In this document: positions 6,985 to 10,695 of the stretch, one piece after another
Numbering within the stretch: the first letter of the stretch is position 1
Layout of the letters: each line of letters opens with the position of its first letter
NCBI GenBank assembly: GCA_910592005.1
Contig: CAJVPP010003805.1
Location: 1-10,695 of the forward strand
Source of the DNA: Funneliformis mosseae
Taxonomy: Eukaryota > Glomeromycota > Glomeromycetes > Glomerales > Glomeraceae
Direction of reading: 5' to 3'
DNA length: 10,695 nt
Program-made: the position numbers and the translations under genes
The notes under the pieces: generated by a model
What the model saw: only the letters and a program-made list of their open reading frames with translations
Databases searched by the model: none
What the model was told of the DNA's origin: nothing

Positions 6985-8433
6985 CTATTATACATTTTTT
7001 GTATTTAAATAGTTTGAAGTAATAAATATTACTAATTCTATATTAGGTTATCTACTTTATAAGATCTAAGAACTTAAGCAAATATACTAGTTTCAAATAT
7101 TTTACAATTAATTTTGTTTATTGTATTCTTTATGTATATTTTATCTATAATTATATAAATACATATAATTCTGAAAATGACAAAGCTAACTGAAATTATA
7201 TTTTAAATAGATTTAGTATAAGTAAGATATATTAATAATTTTTTATTTTTTATTATATAACTCAAAAAATTGTGTTAGTTCTAGATATAACTAATAAAAG
7301 TAAAAATTTACAAAAATTAATTGAAAGAAATACTAATTAAGTTATATTTTGATTAGAAAATTAAATCAAAGAAGACCAAAGAAAAATACTTCTATTATAT
7401 TTTCTATTATATTTATTATATTATTGACATATTACTATTAGTTATTTTTATTATATTTAATATGTAATTATTATATAATTTATATAATTTTGCAATATTA
7501 TTTATATATAATAGATATATAATTATTATAAAAAAAGTAATTTTATATGGTTACTATATAAAATTAATATTCTAATTATATCTTTAATATATATTTGTTA
7601 TATAATTAACATATTATATAAAATTAAACATATACTTGATATATGATTATCATATAATATATAAATTTGAAATATATTTTTTATTTATAATTGTTAAATT
7701 TTCATGTAATATTTTTCACATATTGTAAATATATAATTAGAATGAGAATAACAAAAATATTAAAATAATATATCTGTTATATTGTAAAAATATTATAAAT
7801 ATATTTAGGAAAATTGAAGATTTCTGTAAAATATATTTCTAGATTCTATATAAATAGTAATTTATATAACTAGAGAATAGGAACTGTTGTGTGTCTAAAA
7901 TTTTAATTTACATTTTTAAATATATAATAAAATAAAGTTCAATAAATAAATTTAATGCAATACTAATTTTTTTATATAATACTAATTTATTAACAAGGTA
8001 TCATATAAAGAAAAATTGAGTAAAAGGCACGTGTTTATATTATACCTGATCTTAAATTTTGATGGTCAATTTTGTAACAGATAGATAAACATTACATAGT
8101 TTTAACTATAATAAAAGTATCTTTCAATATACCTCAGACAATAATCAAAACTTACAATTATAGTTTTTTATATAAAATTTTATTTTTTTCAAATATGTAT
8201 TTAATTATAATAATCAAAAAATTAAAAATTTTTATTAAAAGTAAAGTTTATTTTAAATTATATAAAGTATATAAAAAGATCTTTATTTTTCTTTTCTCTT
8301 ATCTATCTGTTATAACTTTTAATTTATATTTTTATAAATTGATAAATTATATAATTTGTTTATATTATATCTGATTATTTTAAAATAGCTATTTATATAA
8401 ATAATATTTTTTTGTTTATTATTTTTTAATAAA
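6985..8433. other. AT-rich region, mostly unreadable
   Basis: No gene is claimed. The best coding trace is a plus-strand frame of 33 codons at 7239-7337 (KIVLVLDITNKSKNLQKLIE), which continues past former Gln and Trp codons to about 7400 (ENxIKEDQRKILLL). From 7400 to 8000 the sequence is a mosaic of TATTAT and ATATAA words. TTCTATTATATT is repeated twice without mismatch at 7390-7413. A single CACGTG palindrome lies at about 8029-8034. No element ends or RNA genes are seen. Confidence 0.3.
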
Positions 8434-9200
8434 ATGAGAGATTGATATTTTAGTTCAATTGATAACAACTAAATTTCTATTATAAGTTATACTGCAATAA
8501 TTATAGATTTAGATTTTAGCTAAAGTATAAAACTATATGATTTTATAAGAATTTTATTATACTGAATATGTGATATATAAACTAATATCTATTAGAAACT
8601 GATTAATCAATTTATCAATTAATATTGATTATATCTAAATATGGGATTTAAGAACAAATAGATACAAATAAAATTAGAGATTGATAAAAATATAGTCTTT
8701 ACTAATCTCACATCTTCACTTTATACAAATAATAAAGTGATTAACCAATAATTAATAGATTAATATTTTGTAAATGATTATAATAATAATAAATTATATT
8801 ATACTATTGTAATACTATCTATTCAAAATAGAGGTTAATTTAATTCTTAAATAAGTTTAATGATATAGATATAATAATTATTTATTTTTCTAAGTTCTAT
8901 ATAAAATAGTAACTTCTAAAAAATAAGTTTTGTAAAATTGTTTTATCTTAAACCTTTCTAATCATATATTAGAATATCTTAATAATGAGTAAAGATCATA
9001 ATGATTCTAATTGGTATTAGTAAAAATAGGAATGTGACAATCTTTATGACTAAAAGTGATTTCTCTATTCAAATTTGATAATAGTTCTAAAGTCTATAAA
9101 TCTCTAGTTTAATAGTATTTTAAGTATCTATAATCTAGTGATAATCTTCAAATTAGTATTAATGAATAAGTTCTTAAGTTTATTAAATATATTTTTCTAA
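8434..9200 (+). pseudogene. Candidate degraded coding region, unknown product
   Basis: One plus-strand frame from an ATG at 8434 to about 8840 becomes long if TAA/TAG/TGA are taken as former Gln, Arg or Trp codons. Its longest clean part, 8662-8748, has 29 codons (KLEIDKNIVFTNLTSSLYTN). After frameshifts another frame at 9056-9200 reads VISLFKFDNSSKVYKSL, two stops, YFKYL, a stop, and SSDNLQISINE. Residue mix and stop pattern resemble decayed coding DNA more than the neighbouring A/T mosaic does. No family is recognised. It could be part of another transposable element or of a host gene; confidence is low. Confidence 0.3.
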
Positions 9201-10565
9201 TATTATTAATTACTACTATTTAATAATTATATTTATTATTTCTTTTATAAAATTAAATATATCTATTTTATTTTTTTAATAATATAAATATTACTAATAT
9301 TATCAACTTCATTTTTATATTTTTAATATTATTACTACTAATTTTATTACTTTATTTATATATTACTAAATATTTTTTAAATATTATTTATCATATTATT
9401 TTTATATTTTATATTAATTTAAATAGTATATTTCAATTAATTAATGAATTACTAATTAAATTATATTTAATAAATAAATTGTATCTTAACAGATATAATT
9501 ATTTTATTAATAATTTATAATAAATATTGAATTAACATAATTAATTATGATGTTATCAAAATTAATTAATGTTAAAGTATATTAAATAGTATTTTTATTA
9601 TTTTATCATCATTTATATTTTATTATAAAAAAAAATTTAAATTGTATAATTATATATTAATAAATTTATAAATCATAAATTTAGTAATATTATAATAAAT
9701 TAAATATATAAAAATTACATATATAAAATATATTGATAAATATATAAAATTTATATAATTTATATATATAAATTACTCATATAATATACTTAATTTATGA
9801 GTTTTTATGTATTTATAATTTTTTTTTTTTATTTTTTTTTATATATAATAATTAATATATATTATACTTTTTTTATAAAGATAAAAATGTATTATTTCTA
9901 ATAAATTTTTTAAAATATTATAATAAAAACAATTTAAATTATTTTATAAATATTAAAAATTAAAAAATATTTATAATTATTATTTTACTTTTTATACTAT
10001 TTTTATATATAATTTATAATATATATAAATATATATATAAAATTATAGAATAATTTCAGAAATTATTATTAAGTCTAAAATACAAAAGAATCAATTATGT
10101 ATTGACTCAAATTTTAAGTGATGAAAAAACAGATATTTTAAGTTAAATAGTATAGAATTATATAATTTTTTACTATATTTTAGACCAATTATTATTATAT
10201 TAAATACTTTAAATTTTATATATATAAATCTTAAATTTAAGCAATTATAATTATAAAATTTTTTAAATATAAGTAACTGTATTTAAATTATCTTATATAA
10301 GTATTTTTTATTTAAAATTTTATAATAGAAAAAAAACTATAAAAAAAATTTTTTACTTTATAAGTTAAATATAAAGTTTTAATAAAATAAGTTTATATTT
10401 TAATATATTTAAATTTTATGATCTTTTAAAATATTTTATTATACTGTATGTATTTTTTTTTTTTTTTGTAAAATAATATTTTTAATAATTAAAATTAATA
10501 TAATAAAATTATATAATGTATCTTATACATATTATATAAGTAAATTTGAGTTATCTCTTAAACTA
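9201..10565. other. Nearly pure A/T block
   Basis: Several 60-base lines here have only three to five G or C. There are runs of T at 9818-9840 and 15 T at 10453-10467, and TATATA runs near 9757-9770 and 10015-10040. No coding trace, RNA gene or element end is seen. Small palindromes occur: CATAATTAATTATG (9536-9549), and ACTCATA (9775-9781) with TATGAGT (9796-9802). The block stops abruptly at the pogo-like copy at 10566. Confidence 0.6.
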
Positions 10566-10695
10566 TACAGTTAATTCTTGTTATAATAAACTCTATGTCC
10601 TAGACCTTAACTTCGCTGTAAGGCTATAGTGAAGATTTTAAGAGATTTGATTGGCCAATTCGCTATAACAAGAGTATTTTTATTATATTTGTTCA
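10566..10695 (+). mobile_element. Pogo-like miniature transposon, copy B (cut by window end)
   Basis: It begins TACAGTTAATTCTTGTTATA and aligns with copy A (6836) for 107 columns by hand with 23 differences. Relative to copy A it carries 10 extra bases (TGTCCTAGAC at about 10596-10605) and lacks a few near its right end. It keeps G+C-rich words lost in copy A: CTTAACTTCGCTGTAAGG against CTTAATTTTACTATAAAA, and GATTGGCCAATTCGC against GATTAATCAATTTAT. The right terminal repeat lies beyond the window, so whether this copy is miniature or the start of a longer element is unknown. Confidence 0.75.

Noticed and set aside
8029..8034. CACGTG palindrome as a regulatory site
   Set aside because: A single six-base site with no adjacent gene is not enough evidence.
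8600..8615. 16-base word TGATTAATCAATTTAT shared with pogo-like copy A (6908-6923), suggesting a third copy
   Set aside because: Flanks do not align, no terminal repeats are present, and 16-base A/T-rich matches are expected several times by chance in this window.
1..10695. Mitochondrial DNA as the source, because of the extreme A/T content
   Set aside because: No mitochondrial gene, rRNA or tRNA is readable, and the window carries Tc1, pogo-like and transposase-like nuclear elements.
1..10695. CRISPR array, bacterial operon or phage content
   Set aside because: No regularly spaced repeats with unique spacers, no ribosome binding sites before sizeable frames, and all recognisable content is eukaryotic transposon or PPR-like.

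Overview
The window is about 10.7 kb of extremely AT-rich nuclear-type DNA. By eye it is roughly 15-20% G+C overall and below 10% over about 9200-10560. It has no rRNA, no tRNA and no intact gene that I can defend. It reads as an intergenic graveyard of degraded protein-coding DNA and small DNA transposons. Many former Gln, Arg and Trp codons now read TAA, TAG or TGA, and frameshifts are common. The best guess for the host is a fungus with a very AT-rich, transposon-filled genome, most likely an arbuscular mycorrhizal (Rhizophagus-like, Glomeromycotina) fungus. That guess rests on remembered resemblance of the 3967-5655 remnant to a repeated transposase-like family of those genomes, and on the Tc1 and pogo elements; it needs a database search.

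Layout from left to right. Positions 1-800 are mostly non-coding, with one small G+C-richer island near 79-112 and a long pyrimidine tract. Positions 810-2893 (minus strand) hold the pieces of a degraded gene whose readable parts carry three phrases typical of pentatricopeptide repeat (PPR) proteins. A 615-bp Tc1/mariner-type element (1531-2145) sits in the middle of it; the element has its own terminal repeats and carries only the C-terminal end of a Tc1 transposase, on the minus strand. Positions 2894-3714 are AT-rich with one unexplained 78-codon frame. A four-copy tandem repeat of exactly 19 bp (3715-3790) lies about 180 bp before a 1.7-kb degraded transposase-like coding region (3967-5655, plus strand).

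Positions 5656-6835 are AT-rich with weak coding traces, the clearest being an 87-codon frame with one TGA (6556-6816). A complete 149-bp pogo-like miniature element follows at 6836-6984. Positions 6985-9200 contain more weak coding traces. Positions 9200-10565 are almost pure A/T. The window ends inside a second, much less mutated copy of the same miniature element (10566-10695).

Nothing here works together as a pathway. The story is one of insertion and decay: a PPR-like gene was hit by a Tc1 element, a transposase-like element decayed in place, and two copies of one miniature element decayed at different rates. The two miniature copies differ almost only by C-to-T and G-to-A type changes, which records the mutational process directly.
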